DNA of 64,000 nucleotides from Actinacidiphila alni (GCF_900112845.1 NZ_FONG01000012.1:180643-244642); one strand, 5' to 3'. Counted from the first letter of the stretch, positions 24,415 through 33,621 are shown. Made by a program: numbers and translations. Notes: a model not told the origin generated them from the letters alone.

Positions 24415-24426
24415 CCCGACCCGACC

Positions 24427-24475
24427 GCGGCCGGCCCGCCCACCTCCGGTGGGCGGGCCGGCCGCAGTTTTATTC
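24427..24475 (+). terminator. Strong terminator before the nrd riboswitch
   Basis: Eighteen-base complementary arms (starting GCGGCCGGCCCG) around a three-base loop are followed by TTTTATT. Confidence 0.92.
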
Positions 24476-24529
24476 CCGGGACACGACGCCGACACAACAT
24501 CTGGGCTTCCGTGCGAGAGGCGGCACTAC

Positions 24530-24650
24530 ATGTATGCTCAACATCGCTGTCGAGCAGGGGAAGTCGGTGCGAATCCGACGCTGCCCCGCAACGGTGAGCG
24601 GACGCGTGCCCGAAGCGCGCCCGCGCAGTCCGAGGACCTGCCGACCGCGC
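24530..24650 (+). promoter_or_regulatory. Cobalamin (AdoCbl) riboswitch
   Basis: The core elements are clear: GGGAAGTCGGTGCGAATCC (24557-24575), CTGCCCCGCAACGGTGAGC, and the B12 box AGTCCGAGGACCTGCC at 24627-24642. It lies 170 bp before nrdA. In S. coelicolor the class Ia reductase operon is shut off by vitamin B12 through such a riboswitch, leaving the B12-dependent class II enzyme to work. The outer borders are approximate. The 170 bp after the B12 box should hold the expression platform. Confidence 0.93.
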
Positions 24651-24818
24651 GCCCGCGCAGCGGAAGAAGCGGTGGGCGCAGTTGTGTCCGGGCCTCGCGG
24701 AGTGGGCCGGCGGACGCGGTGCGGCGCGCCCACGCCCAGCAGGAAGGGCGCGGCTTCCGCATGCGTACGTGACCCTCCCCGCGTGGCCGCCGCCGCGTTC
24801 GAGGGAGAGAGCACCACC

Positions 24819-27248
24819 GTGACCATCGCGCCCGCAGACCCCGCATCGGTCGAAACCGACCCGCGCCCCGCCGCCACGCTGCCGGGACAGCCCGGCGCCG
24901 ACGACGGCCCCGGCACCGACCTGCTGCGCACCCTCGTCCGGCTCACCGCCGACCTGCCCGACACCGACCCCGGCCGGGTCGCCGCCGCCGCGCTGCGCGG
25001 CCGCAACGCCGGCTCCGACGCGGCCGAACTGCGGTCGCTGGCCACCGAGACCGCGGCCGGCCTGATCTCCGAGGACCCGGCGTACTCCCGGCTGGCCGCC
25101 CGGCTGCTCACCGCGGCGATCGCCGAGGAGGCCGCGGGCCAGGGCGCGGTGTCCTTCTCCTCCTCGGTCGCCGTCGGCCACCGCGAGGGCCTGATCGCCG
25201 ACCGCACGGCCGCCTTCGTGCTGCGCCACCGGGAGCGCCTGGACGCGCTGGTCACCGAGGCGCTGAACGCCGGCGCCGACGACCGTTTCGGTTACTTCGG
25301 CCTGCGCACCCTGCACAGCCGCTACCTGCTGCGGCACCCGATCACCCGGCAGGTCGTGGAGACCCCGCAGCACTTCATGCTGCGCGTCGCCGCGGGCCTG
25401 GCCGAGGACGACTCGGCCCGCTCGGTCGACGAAGTCGCCTCGCTCTACCGGCTGATGAGCGCCCTGGACTACCTGCCCAGCTCCCCGACCCTGTTCAACT
25501 CCGGCACCCGGCACCCGCAGATGTCCTCCTGCTACCTGCTGGACTCGCCGCTGGACGAGCTGGACTCGATCTACGACCGCTACCACCAGGTGGCGCGGCT
25601 GTCGAAGCACGCGGGCGGCATCGGCCTGTCCTACTCCCGGATCCGCTCGCGCGGTTCGCTGATCCGCGGCACCAACGGCCACTCCAACGGCATCGTGCCG
25701 TTCCTGAAGACCCTCGACGCGTCGGTGGCCGCGGTCAACCAGGGCGGCCGGCGCAAGGGCGCCGCCGCGGTCTACCTGGAGACCTGGCACTCCGACATCG
25801 AGGAATTCCTGGAGCTGCGCGACAACACCGGCGAGGACGCCCGCCGTACGCACAATCTGAACCTGGCGCACTGGATCCCCGACGAGTTCATGCGCCGCGT
25901 CGAGGCCGACGCCCACTGGTCGCTGTTCTCGCCGTCCGACGTGCCGGAGCTGGTCGACCTGTGGGGCGCCGACTTCGACGCCGCCTACCGCCGCGCGGAG
26001 AAGGCGGGCCTGGCCCAGCGGACGCTGCCGGCCCGGGAGTTGTACGGCCGGATGATGCGCACCCTGGCGCAGACCGGCAACGGCTGGATGACCTTCAAGG
26101 ATGCCTCGAACCGTACGGCCAACCAGACCGCGGAGCCCGGCCGTACCGTGCACTCCTCGAATCTGTGCACCGAGATCCTGGAGGTCACCGACGACGGCGA
26201 GACCGCCGTCTGCAACCTCGGCTCGGTCAACCTCGGCGCCTTCGCGGTGCCCGGCGGCGCGCCGGGCGAGGAGATCGACTGGGCGCGGCTCGACGCGACC
26301 GTCCGCACCGCCGTGACCTTCCTCGACCGGGTCGTGGACATCAACTTCTACCCGACCGAGCAGGCGGGCCGCTCCAACGCCAAGTGGCGCCCGGTGGGCC
26401 TGGGCGTGATGGGCCTGCAGGACGTCTTCTTCAAGCTGCGGCTGCCCTTCGACTCCCCCGCCGCCCGCGCGCTGTCCACCCGGATCGCCGAGCGGATCAT
26501 GCTCGCCGCGTACGAGGCGTCCTGCGACCTCGCCGAGCGCAACGGCCCGCTGCCCGCCTGGGAGCAGACCCGTACCGCCCGCGGTGTGCTGCACCCCGAC
26601 CACTACGGCGCCGAACTGCACTGGGCGCGGCGGTGGGAGGCGCTGCGGGCCCGGATCGCGAAGACCGGGCTGCGCAATTCGCTGCTGCTGGCGATCGCCC
26701 CGACCGCGACCATCGCGTCCATCGCGGGCGTCTACGAGTGCATCGAGCCGCAGGTCTCCAACCTCTTCAAGCGCGAGACGCTGTCCGGGGAATTCCTCCA
26801 GGTCAACTCGTACCTGGTGGCCGACCTCAAGCGGCTCGGCGTGTGGGACGCGCAGTCCCGCGAGGCGCTGCGGGACGCCAACGGCTCGGTGGCGGGCTTC
26901 AGTTGGATCCCCGCCGAGATCCGTGAGCTGTACCGCACGGCGTGGGAGATCCCGCAGCGCGGCCTGATCGACATGGCGGCGGCGCGTACGCCCTTCCTCG
27001 ACCAGAGCCAGTCGCTCAACCTGTTCCTGGAGACGCCCACCATCGGCAAGCTCAGCTCGATGTACGCGTACGCCTGGAAGCAGGGCCTGAAGACCACGTA
27101 CTACCTGCGGTCCCGGCCCGCGACCCGGATCGCCCGCGCCGCCCAGGCGCAGCCATCCGCCGCGACCGCCCCCGTCCCCCTGATCGGCGACGCCGAGGCG
27201 CTCGCCTGCTCCCTTGAGAACCCCGAGTCCTGCGAGGCCTGCCAGTAA
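24819..27248 (+). CDS. nrdA: Class Ia ribonucleotide reductase, alpha subunit
   Basis: The 809-residue enzyme makes deoxyribonucleotides from ribonucleoside diphosphates. The radical-site residues lie in SSNLCTEILE, the reducing cysteine in MSSCYLLDSP and the C-terminal shuttle pair in CEACQ at the very end. The start is GTG at 24819, eight bases after GAGGGAGAGA; the frame is open upstream through the riboswitch. The N-terminal 75 residues lack the usual KRDG part of an ATP-cone, although LISEDPAYSRLAARL of its end remains. Its TAA overlaps the nrdB ATG. It is controlled by the cobalamin riboswitch. Confidence 0.95.
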   Translation: MTIAPADPASVETDPRPAATLPGQPGADDGPGTDLLRTLVRLTADLPDTDPGRVAAAALRGRNAGSDAAELRSLATETAAGLISEDPAYSRLAARLLTAAIAEEAAGQGAVSFSSSVAVGHREGLIADRTAAFVLRHRERLDALVTEALNAGADDRFGYFGLRTLHSRYLLRHPITRQVVETPQHFMLRVAAGLAEDDSARSVDEVASLYRLMSALDYLPSSPTLFNSGTRHPQMSSCYLLDSPLDELDSIYDRYHQVARLSKHAGGIGLSYSRIRSRGSLIRGTNGHSNGIVPFLKTLDASVAAVNQGGRRKGAAAVYLETWHSDIEEFLELRDNTGEDARRTHNLNLAHWIPDEFMRRVEADAHWSLFSPSDVPELVDLWGADFDAAYRRAEKAGLAQRTLPARELYGRMMRTLAQTGNGWMTFKDASNRTANQTAEPGRTVHSSNLCTEILEVTDDGETAVCNLGSVNLGAFAVPGGAPGEEIDWARLDATVRTAVTFLDRVVDINFYPTEQAGRSNAKWRPVGLGVMGLQDVFFKLRLPFDSPAARALSTRIAERIMLAAYEASCDLAERNGPLPAWEQTRTARGVLHPDHYGAELHWARRWEALRARIAKTGLRNSLLLAIAPTATIASIAGVYECIEPQVSNLFKRETLSGEFLQVNSYLVADLKRLGVWDAQSREALRDANGSVAGFSWIPAEIRELYRTAWEIPQRGLIDMAAARTPFLDQSQSLNLFLETPTIGKLSSMYAYAWKQGLKTTYYLRSRPATRIARAAQAQPSAATAPVPLIGDAEALACSLENPESCEACQ

Positions 27249-28273
27249 TGTCGACCCCTGCCACCACCTTCGAGAAGAACCTGCTCGACCCGGGCTTCGA
27301 GCTGACCCTGCGCCCGATGCGCTACCCGGACTTCTACGAGCGCTACCGCGACGCGATCAAGAACACCTGGACGGTGGAGGAGGTCGATCTGCACTCCGAC
27401 GTGTCCGACCTCGCCAAGCTCACCCCGGCCGAGCAGCACATGATCGGCCGGCTGGTCGCCTTCTTCGCCACCGGCGACTCGATCGTCTCCAACAACCTGG
27501 TGCTCACCCTCTACAAGCACATCAACTCCCCCGAGGCGCGGCTGTACCTGTCCCGCCAACTCTTCGAGGAGGCCGTGCACGTCCAGTTCTATCTGACGCT
27601 GCTCGACACCTATCTGCCCGATCCGGAGGACCGGGCGGCGGCCTTCGACGCGGTCGAGGAGATCCCGTCGATCCGCGAGAAGGCGCAGTTCTGCTTCCGC
27701 TGGATGGACTCGGTGGAGAAGATCGAGCGCCTGGAGACCAAGGCCGACCGGCGCCGCTTCCTGCTCAATCTGATCTGCTTCGCCGCGTGCATCGAGGGCC
27801 TGTTCTTCTACGGCGCCTTCGCGTACGTCTACTGGTTCCGCTCGCGCGGCCTGCTGCACGGCCTGGCCACCGGCACCAACTGGGTGTTCCGCGACGAGAC
27901 GATGCACATGAGCTTCGCCTTCGACGTCGTCGACACCGTGCGCAAGGAGGAACCGGACCTCTTCGACGAGGAGTTGCAGCGGCAGGTCACCGACATGCTG
28001 CGCGAAGCGGTCGACGCGGAGCTGCAGTTCGGCCGCGACCTGTGCGGCGACGGCCTGCCCGGCATGAACACCGAGTCGATGCGCGCCTACCTCGAGTGCG
28101 TCGCCGACCAGCGGCTGGTCCGGCTCGGCTTCCCGCCGGTCTACGGCTCGGAGAACCCCTTCTCCTTCATGGAGTTGCAGGGCGTGCAGGAGCTGACCAA
28201 CTTCTTCGAGCGCCGCCCGTCGGCGTACCAGGTCGCCGTGGAGGGCTCGGTGGCGCTGGACGAGGACTTCTGA
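27248..28273 (+). CDS. nrdB: Class Ia ribonucleotide reductase, beta subunit
   Basis: The 341-residue protein carries the di-iron tyrosyl-radical centre. Ligands are seen in TGDSIV, FEEAVHVQFY (with the radical tyrosine four residues after the histidine), CIEGLFF and RDETMHMSF. The C-terminal tail VALDEDF should bind NrdA. It is coupled to nrdA by a TAATG overlap, so both are under the cobalamin riboswitch. No third gene (nrdS) follows; a terminator and convergent def come next. Confidence 0.96.
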   Translation: MSTPATTFEKNLLDPGFELTLRPMRYPDFYERYRDAIKNTWTVEEVDLHSDVSDLAKLTPAEQHMIGRLVAFFATGDSIVSNNLVLTLYKHINSPEARLYLSRQLFEEAVHVQFYLTLLDTYLPDPEDRAAAFDAVEEIPSIREKAQFCFRWMDSVEKIERLETKADRRRFLLNLICFAACIEGLFFYGAFAYVYWFRSRGLLHGLATGTNWVFRDETMHMSFAFDVVDTVRKEEPDLFDEELQRQVTDMLREAVDAELQFGRDLCGDGLPGMNTESMRAYLECVADQRLVRLGFPPVYGSENPFSFMELQGVQELTNFFERRPSAYQVAVEGSVALDEDF

Positions 28274-28308
28274 CGGTCGCGCGACGACCGTTTCGTGATC
28301 CACCGGTC

Positions 28309-28341
28309 GGCCCGGGGGCTCCGTACACGATCCCCCGGGCC
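28309..28341. terminator. Terminator between nrdB and def
   Basis: Ten-base arms GGCCCGGGGG and CCCCCGGGCC around a 13-base loop lie between convergent genes. Confidence 0.8.
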
Positions 28342-28371
28342 CGGACGGCGGCGGTTCAGCCGTCGGGGACG

Positions 28372-29058
28372 TCAGTCGTTGGGGACGGTCTCGAACTTCG
28401 GGGTCGCCTCGGCCATCTGCTTCATGACGTCCTTGCGGTCGCGCTTGGACAGGCGGTCGATGTAGAGCCGGCCGTAGAGGTGGTCGGTCTCGTGCTGGAG
28501 GCAGCGGGCGAAGTAGCCGGTGCCGTGCACGACGATCGGCTCGCCCTTGGCGTTCTGGCCGCGGACGACCGCGTAGTCCGGTCGGGCCAGCTCCATGTAG
28601 GCGCCGGGCACGGACAGGCAGCCTTCGTTGGAGTCGTCCAAGTGGCGCCGGTCGGCGGGCAGTTCGTCCAGTACGGGGTTGCAGACGACGCCGACGTGGC
28701 GCTGCTCGTTGTCGTCGGGGCAGTCGTAGACGAAGACCTTGAGGTCGACGCCGATCTGGTTGGCGGCCAGGCCGACGCCCTCGGCGGCGCGCTGACTGGC
28801 GAACATGTCGGCGATCAGCGCGTCCAGGTCGTCGTCGAAGGACGTGACGTCCTTGCACTCGCGGTGCAGGACCGGATTGCCGACGACGGTGATCGGGCGG
28901 ACGGTGCCCCGCTCTCGGTACGCCTGCTCGCGGGCCGCGGCGTCCGTCACGTCGTCGAGGAAGTCCTCGGCGGGCCCGCCGTGGTCGTGCGCGTGGTCGT
29001 GGTCGTGACCGTGAGGGTGGTGGTGACCATGGCCGTGCTCGGTGTGCTGCTGGGACAT
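28372..29058 (-). CDS. def: Peptide deformylase with a histidine-rich N-terminal extension
   Basis: The 228-residue enzyme removes the formyl group from new proteins. All three family motifs are present: GVGLAANQIG, EGCLSVPG and the metal-binding QHETDH. The first 28 residues hold 12 histidines in a HGHGHHHPHGHDHDH-like run, which is unusual for this family and could store or deliver Zn, Ni or Fe. The deformylase domain begins near residue 45. The gene stands alone, convergent with nrdB. Confidence 0.93.
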   Translation of the reverse strand: MSQQHTEHGHGHHHPHGHDHDHAHDHGGPAEDFLDDVTDAAAREQAYRERGTVRPITVVGNPVLHRECKDVTSFDDDLDALIADMFASQRAAEGVGLAANQIGVDLKVFVYDCPDDNEQRHVGVVCNPVLDELPADRRHLDDSNEGCLSVPGAYMELARPDYAVVRGQNAKGEPIVVHGTGYFARCLQHETDHLYGRLYIDRLSKRDRKDVMKQMAEATPKFETVPND

Positions 29059-29181
29059 CTCCGCCGTACGCCTTCCCGGAACCCGTGAACGAACCCCCCT
29101 AGATTACGGGCTCTTGCCATGGGGCTCGACTCGCCTCTTCAACGCGGCCCGCCCCGCCCCGGGACAGCGGGGTCAGCCGGG

Positions 29182-30177
29182 TCAGCACACCTCTTCGAGA
29201 TCCCGCCAGTCGCGGGAGTCCGGGCTGTCGGCGACCCAGCTGTCCAGCAGACCGCGGACCAGGCTCGCGGGAGCGGCGATGCCGCACTCGCGCTCCGGGG
29301 ACCAGCGCACGCCCGCGCTGTGGTGGCTGAGGTGGCCGGGGTGGCCCGGCTCGCCCTGGTCGTGCGGGTCGCGGCCGGCCGCGGAGCCGTCGTCGGTGGG
29401 CATCCGGCTCTCCGAGCACGTACGGCACAGCAGCCGCACCGACGAGGACCAGTCCTCGGCCGCGTAGCCGGCCTCGGCGGCCAGCCGCTCCAGGGCGTCC
29501 CGGTCGGCGGCCGTGGCCGCCTCCAGCAGCACCAGCCAGGTCGGCACCGGGGACGGCGCCCACAGCTCGATCTCGTCGAAGACCGGGTAGACGGCGCCGC
29601 CGCTGCCGTCGGAGGTGGCGCGCTCGCCGTGCGGGACGCCGTCGTGCAGCACGACCTCGCCCCAGCGGCGGCCGGAGGACGGCAGCGGGATGGAGAGCAC
29701 CTCGACCCGCGCCGGGTCCAGCCGGCGGCCCCACACGACCTCGGCCTCGCCCTCGGGCGAGAGCCGCACGGCGGCGCTGCCCAGCGGCAGGCGTACCGAT
29801 TCCTCGCCGTTGTGGCTCGCGGTGCCGACCGGCATCCGCAGGCCGTACGCCTGCCAGGCGCGGCGGGCCAGCGGCCAGTCCTGCACGGCGGTGGCGGCGA
29901 TGCCCAGATTCCACCAGTCGGGCGACCCCACGGGCCGGTCGAGCAGGGCCACGGCGCGCAGTCCGGCGATCCGGGCCTGCGCCCAGTCGTGCCGGAACTT
30001 GTGCAGCAGCGCCAGGTTGTACCAGGACTCCGAGAGCCACGGCTCCAGGTCGGCGGCTCGGGTCAGCAGCGCTCCGGCGTCCTCGTAACGGCCGTCGCCG
30101 ATCAGCGAGAACGCCCGGTCGGTGGCCTGCCGCCAGGTGGGCGACGGCCGGTGCCGCACTCTTCCGAAGATGTTCAA
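29182..30177 (-). CDS. TPR-containing protein, unknown function
   Basis: The 331-residue protein has two or three tetratricopeptide units in residues 12-110 (ATDRAFSLIGDGRYEDAGALL, SESWYNLALLHKF, DWWNLGIAATAVQDWPLARRAW). A beta-rich domain follows, and the C terminus contains a possible CXXC (LLCRTCSESR) and a His/Asp-rich segment near residue 270. No enzyme motif is visible. It is probably an adaptor. It lies alone between def and the HD-domain genes, all on the minus strand. Confidence 0.82.
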   Translation of the reverse strand: MNIFGRVRHRPSPTWRQATDRAFSLIGDGRYEDAGALLTRAADLEPWLSESWYNLALLHKFRHDWAQARIAGLRAVALLDRPVGSPDWWNLGIAATAVQDWPLARRAWQAYGLRMPVGTASHNGEESVRLPLGSAAVRLSPEGEAEVVWGRRLDPARVEVLSIPLPSSGRRWGEVVLHDGVPHGERATSDGSGGAVYPVFDEIELWAPSPVPTWLVLLEAATAADRDALERLAAEAGYAAEDWSSSVRLLCRTCSESRMPTDDGSAAGRDPHDQGEPGHPGHLSHHSAGVRWSPERECGIAAPASLVRGLLDSWVADSPDSRDWRDLEEVC

Positions 30178-30370
30178 CGTCGTTACCCGCCTGCCCGCTC
30201 AGCCGACACTGCCAGGACGTCGCCTTTCCGCACCACCACGTTCGCGTCCCCCCGTACGACTCCAACCTTGCACACTTTGGCCGTTGTCTCAGCCCGGCCG
30301 CCGGCTCCGTTCCCGCCCGGCCGCGCGGCCGTCCGTACGGCCCGCGGGCTCCCCGGTGAACGCGCGGCCC

Positions 30371-31969
30371 CTACTCGACACCCTTGCCACTCCCGTGGGC
30401 ATCCAACCATGCCCAGGTGGGGCGTCGTGCCAGCACCCTGGTGAGTGCGGCCACGACCTGCGGATCGTACTCACGTGCGGTCGCAAGCCGCAGCCGTTCC
30501 AGGGCCGCGAGCCGCCGGTCCAGGGCCGCGCCCGGCTCGCCGGTGAGGTCCTCGTAGGCGTTGACGGCCCGTACGATCCGGCCGGCCAGGGGCTGTTCGC
30601 GGTACGGGTGCGCCTGGCGCTCGACGATCAGCGCGACTTCGGCGGGGGCGCCGGTCTGCCGCACCACCTCGCCGCCGAGCGCGGCGATGGTGCGCCGCCG
30701 TTCGCCGTCCAGCGGTTCGGTGGCGCCGCGCGGCACCGGGTCCACCAGTGAGAGCTGGCCGATGTCGTGCATCAGGGCCGCGTACTCCAGCAGCATCAGG
30801 TGGCGGGCCGGCAGGCCCAGCTCGCGGCCGACGGCCGCCGACAGTTCGCTCACCCGGCGGGCGTGGCCGGGCGGTGTGTAACCGGCCACCTCGGTGGCGC
30901 GGGCCAGCGAGCCGATCGTCTGGCGGTACGTGGCCCGCACCGCCGCGTGGCCGCGCAGCGACAGCTGCGTCAGGAGCAGCGGCACCGCGACGACCGGCAC
31001 CGCCCACAGGCCGGCGGCGGTGACCGCCAACGCCATCACGGCTGCGCCTGCGCAGACCGCGGACCCGATGCCCGGGAGGGCCCGCAGTTCGTCCCGGAGC
31101 ACCGGGGCGTACGGGTGGCCCGTGCGGGCGGCCTCGATGGCCGCGGCCAGTGCGGCGTCGCACAGCGCCGTCAGGCCCAGCACGGCCAGCACGGCGCCTT
31201 CGGCTCGTTCGGCTCCGCCGAGGGGTTGCACGCATATCGCGGCGAACGCCGCCGCCGTCACCCGCCTTACCTCCGCATCGCCCCGGCCCCCGACGCCGGC
31301 ATGCCTGTGCGGCTTCCGCCGCGGAGAAGGGTGCTCCCGCTCCTGCGGAGTGCGGTACCCGACGTCCTGCCCCCGGGGCTGCGGAAGTGGGCGCCCCTCA
31401 GGGGCGCGGGGACGCGCGCTGCGCTTGCGGAAGTGGGTGCCTGACAGGGGCGCGGGGAACTGCGCGCTCAGCCACATCCGTGGCGCGGCTAAAAAGCCGC
31501 CCCAGTGGGGCAGACGCGGTCTGTTTCGCGACCGCCGGGCGAGTGGGGGCTGAGCGCGCAGTTCCCCGCGCCCCTGAGGGACCTGGTCCTCCGCATGCGC
31601 GGGCAGCGGGCCGCGCCCCTGAAGGGCAACCTCCTCCGCGGCTGCGGGCCCGGCGTGGGCGGCGTGGTGGGGGGTCACCGTGTGGGCGAGGGCGGCGGAG
31701 GCGGCGACGACGGCGACGGTCTGGGAGACGGAGTGGGAGCCCGGGGACAGGAGCGCGTACGCGAGGGAGGCGGCGGTCGCGAGGGGCGCGGCATCACGGT
31801 CGGACAGGTAGGTGTCGGAGGCGCCGGCGGGGAGGCGGAAGGCGACACCGAGGGCGACGACGAGTCCGAAGGCGAGAGCGGTGCCGGGCCCGGCGAGACC
31901 GTGCAGGGCGGTGCGCAGCACCGCGGCCAGGGTCAGCGCGAGCACGACGCCGCGCCCGTACCGCAGCAT
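30371..31969 (-). CDS. Membrane HD-domain protein carrying an inserted palindromic repeat
   Basis: The 532-residue product has hydrophobic N-terminal helices (residues 5-95), then about 130 basic, low-complexity residues (about 105-232), further helices and an HD domain near 365-500 with LMHDIGQLSLVDP. The GYP motif of true HD-GYP cyclic-di-GMP hydrolases is missing, so it may be inactive or act on another substrate. The foreign stretch is encoded by the palindromic element at 31445-31576 plus flanking repeats, yet the frame stays open. The ATG at 31969 follows GAGGGGG. It is a degenerate paralogue of the gene just upstream. Confidence 0.8.
   Translation of the reverse strand: MLRYGRGVVLALTLAAVLRTALHGLAGPGTALAFGLVVALGVAFRLPAGASDTYLSDRDAAPLATAASLAYALLSPGSHSVSQTVAVVAASAALAHTVTPHHAAHAGPAAAEEVALQGRGPLPAHAEDQVPQGRGELRAQPPLARRSRNRPRLPHWGGFLAAPRMWLSAQFPAPLSGTHFRKRSARPRAPEGRPLPQPRGQDVGYRTPQEREHPSPRRKPHRHAGVGGRGDAEVRRVTAAAFAAICVQPLGGAERAEGAVLAVLGLTALCDAALAAAIEAARTGHPYAPVLRDELRALPGIGSAVCAGAAVMALAVTAAGLWAVPVVAVPLLLTQLSLRGHAAVRATYRQTIGSLARATEVAGYTPPGHARRVSELSAAVGRELGLPARHLMLLEYAALMHDIGQLSLVDPVPRGATEPLDGERRRTIAALGGEVVRQTGAPAEVALIVERQAHPYREQPLAGRIVRAVNAYEDLTGEPGAALDRRLAALERLRLATAREYDPQVVAALTRVLARRPTWAWLDAHGSGKGVE
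31445..31576. repeat. MITE-like palindromic repeat inside the HD-domain gene
   Basis: Perfect 28-bp inverted ends (left 31445-31472, right 31549-31576, the right end running GCTGAGCGCGCAGTTCCCCG onward) enclose 76 bp. This GCGCAGTTCCCCGCGCCCCTG sequence type is a familiar dispersed repeat in Streptomyces genomes. A related 44-bp direct copy of the left flank lies at 31381-31424, and a partial right-end copy near 31609-31625, so more than one event is likely. Confidence 0.85.
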
Positions 31970-31985
31970 GCGCCCCCTCACCGGG

Positions 31986-33359
31986 TCACCCCGCCGTCAC
32001 CGGCGCGAGGAGCGGCCCGCGGGCCGCCGCGGTGGGCCCCGCGGGCTGCGCGGGAGCCGCACCGGGCCAGCCGTGCTCGGCCAGCGCCCGCGTGAGGGCC
32101 GCGACCATCGCGGGGTCGAAATGGGTGCCCGCGCAGGCGTGCAGCTCGTCGAGCGCGGCGGGCACCGGCCGGGCCCGCCGGTAGGACCGGGTGGACGTCA
32201 TGGCGTCGAAGGCGTCGGCGACGGCCACGACGCGGGCGAACTCCGGGATGCGGTCGCCCGCGAGCCCGTGCGGGTAGCCGCTGCCGTCGAGCCGTTCGTG
32301 GTGGTGCAGCACCGCGTCCCTGGCCTCGCCGAGGAAGGCGATGCCGCGGACCATCTCGTGCCCGTACTCCGGGTGCAGCTGGATCAGCCGCCGTTCCTCC
32401 GGTGTGAGCGGGCCGTCCTTGCGCAACAGGCGGGTGGGGACGCCGAGTTTGCCGATGTCGTGCAGGATCCCGGCGAACCGCAGTGCCTCGACGCGGGGTT
32501 CCGCCATGCCCAGCTCGCGGGCGATGAACACCGAGGCGCGGCCCACCCGTTCACTGTGCCCGCGGGTGTAGGGGTCCTTGATCTCGACGGCCTGCACCAG
32601 TGCCCGTACGGTCGCGTCGTGCGCCTCGCGCTCCCGGCGGGCGCGGGCGAATCCCCAGCAGGCGACGTACATCGGGACCGGGACGAGGACGGCGGCGAAG
32701 GCGCCGTCGTGCGCCTGCCACAGGACGGCGGTGATCAGGGCGACCAGACCGTAGGTGAGGTGCGGGGCGAGCGCGCCGAGCAGCGGGGCGCCCCAGGCGG
32801 CGGCCGGTCGGCGACCCTCGGCGGTGACCAGGACGGCGCCGGTGAGCGCGGTGGCGGTGAGGCAGTACACCAGCGCCGCGACGGCGGCGGGCAGCAGCGC
32901 GTACGGCAGGTCGGCGGCGGCCAGGGCGCGCGGCCCGTCCAGTTGCCGGGCGGCGAGCGCGGCGGCCCAGACGGCGACGGCGGGGTGCGCGGCCCGCCAC
33001 AGCCGCCGTACGCGGCGCGGCTCCTGCTCGGTGCGGGCCGCGAGCGCCCCGGGGACCGGCACCAGCGCGGCGGCGGCCGGGGGCAGCAGCAGCGCGGCGG
33101 CCAGCAGGACGGGCACGAAGGGGCCGATCGCGGCGGCCGGGTGCCGTCCGAGGACCCGGTCGGGCAGCACGCCGGGCTCGCACAGGGCGTACAGCGCCGC
33201 GAGGACGGCGACGGTGCCCCACGCGGTGCCGGGGCGCAGCGCGGGCGCGGCGCAGAGCGCGCCGGCGGCGCACACGGCCGCGACGGTGACCCGCGCGGCG
33301 GGCGGCAGTGCGGCGGGCCGGGTGCGGGGCGCGGCGGCCCCGTGCGGCACGGCTGTCAC
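31986..33359 (-). CDS. Membrane HD-GYP domain protein
   Basis: The 457-residue protein has about seven hydrophobic segments (residues 20-235) and a complete HD-GYP domain (about 245-420) with HSERVGR, GILHDIGKLGVP and HHERLDGSGYPHGL. HD-GYP proteins typically hydrolyse cyclic di-GMP, and the residues needed are present. In streptomycetes cyclic di-GMP controls BldD and WhiG, so a developmental role is possible. The start is a GTG. It lies 16 bp before the paralogue, so the two form a tandem operon. Confidence 0.88.
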   Translation of the reverse strand: MTAVPHGAAAPRTRPAALPPAARVTVAAVCAAGALCAAPALRPGTAWGTVAVLAALYALCEPGVLPDRVLGRHPAAAIGPFVPVLLAAALLLPPAAAALVPVPGALAARTEQEPRRVRRLWRAAHPAVAVWAAALAARQLDGPRALAAADLPYALLPAAVAALVYCLTATALTGAVLVTAEGRRPAAAWGAPLLGALAPHLTYGLVALITAVLWQAHDGAFAAVLVPVPMYVACWGFARARREREAHDATVRALVQAVEIKDPYTRGHSERVGRASVFIARELGMAEPRVEALRFAGILHDIGKLGVPTRLLRKDGPLTPEERRLIQLHPEYGHEMVRGIAFLGEARDAVLHHHERLDGSGYPHGLAGDRIPEFARVVAVADAFDAMTSTRSYRRARPVPAALDELHACAGTHFDPAMVAALTRALAEHGWPGAAPAQPAGPTAAARGPLLAPVTAG

Positions 33360-33621
33360 GGCAGGCGGCCTCCTCCGTACGCGTGCGCGCGGCGGGCGTA
33401 CGGATTCCCGTACGCGGAAACGCGCGGCGGGCGCGGCCCGATCGGCTCCCGGCCCGCTGAGAGTCAGGAGGATAGGGCCGCGCCCGCCGTGGAGGACGCG
33501 ATTGTCGGCGTTGGTCCGTCAGTGGAGGCCGACGCTCACCCGTCCGGGTGACGTACGGCGTAGACGGGCTGACGCAGATGTCCGACGCCCGTGCGGACGG
33601 GCGCCGGCATCCGGCAGGGTG
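33360..33621. promoter_or_regulatory. Intergenic region before the HD-GYP gene
   Basis: No coding sequence is supported in these 262 bp between the rsrA 3' end and the HD-GYP start. Repeated CGTACG-type palindromes occur near 33377-33415 and 33550. I recognise no defined site. Confidence 0.4.

Noticed and set aside
23886..26621. 911-codon minus-strand open frame
   Set aside because: It is antisense to nrdA and part of the GlxA gene, and crosses the riboswitch; its composition shows no domain.
30183..30410. 75-codon minus-strand ORF between the TPR and HD genes
   Set aside because: No ribosome site, overlaps the HD gene end, and shows no conserved motif.
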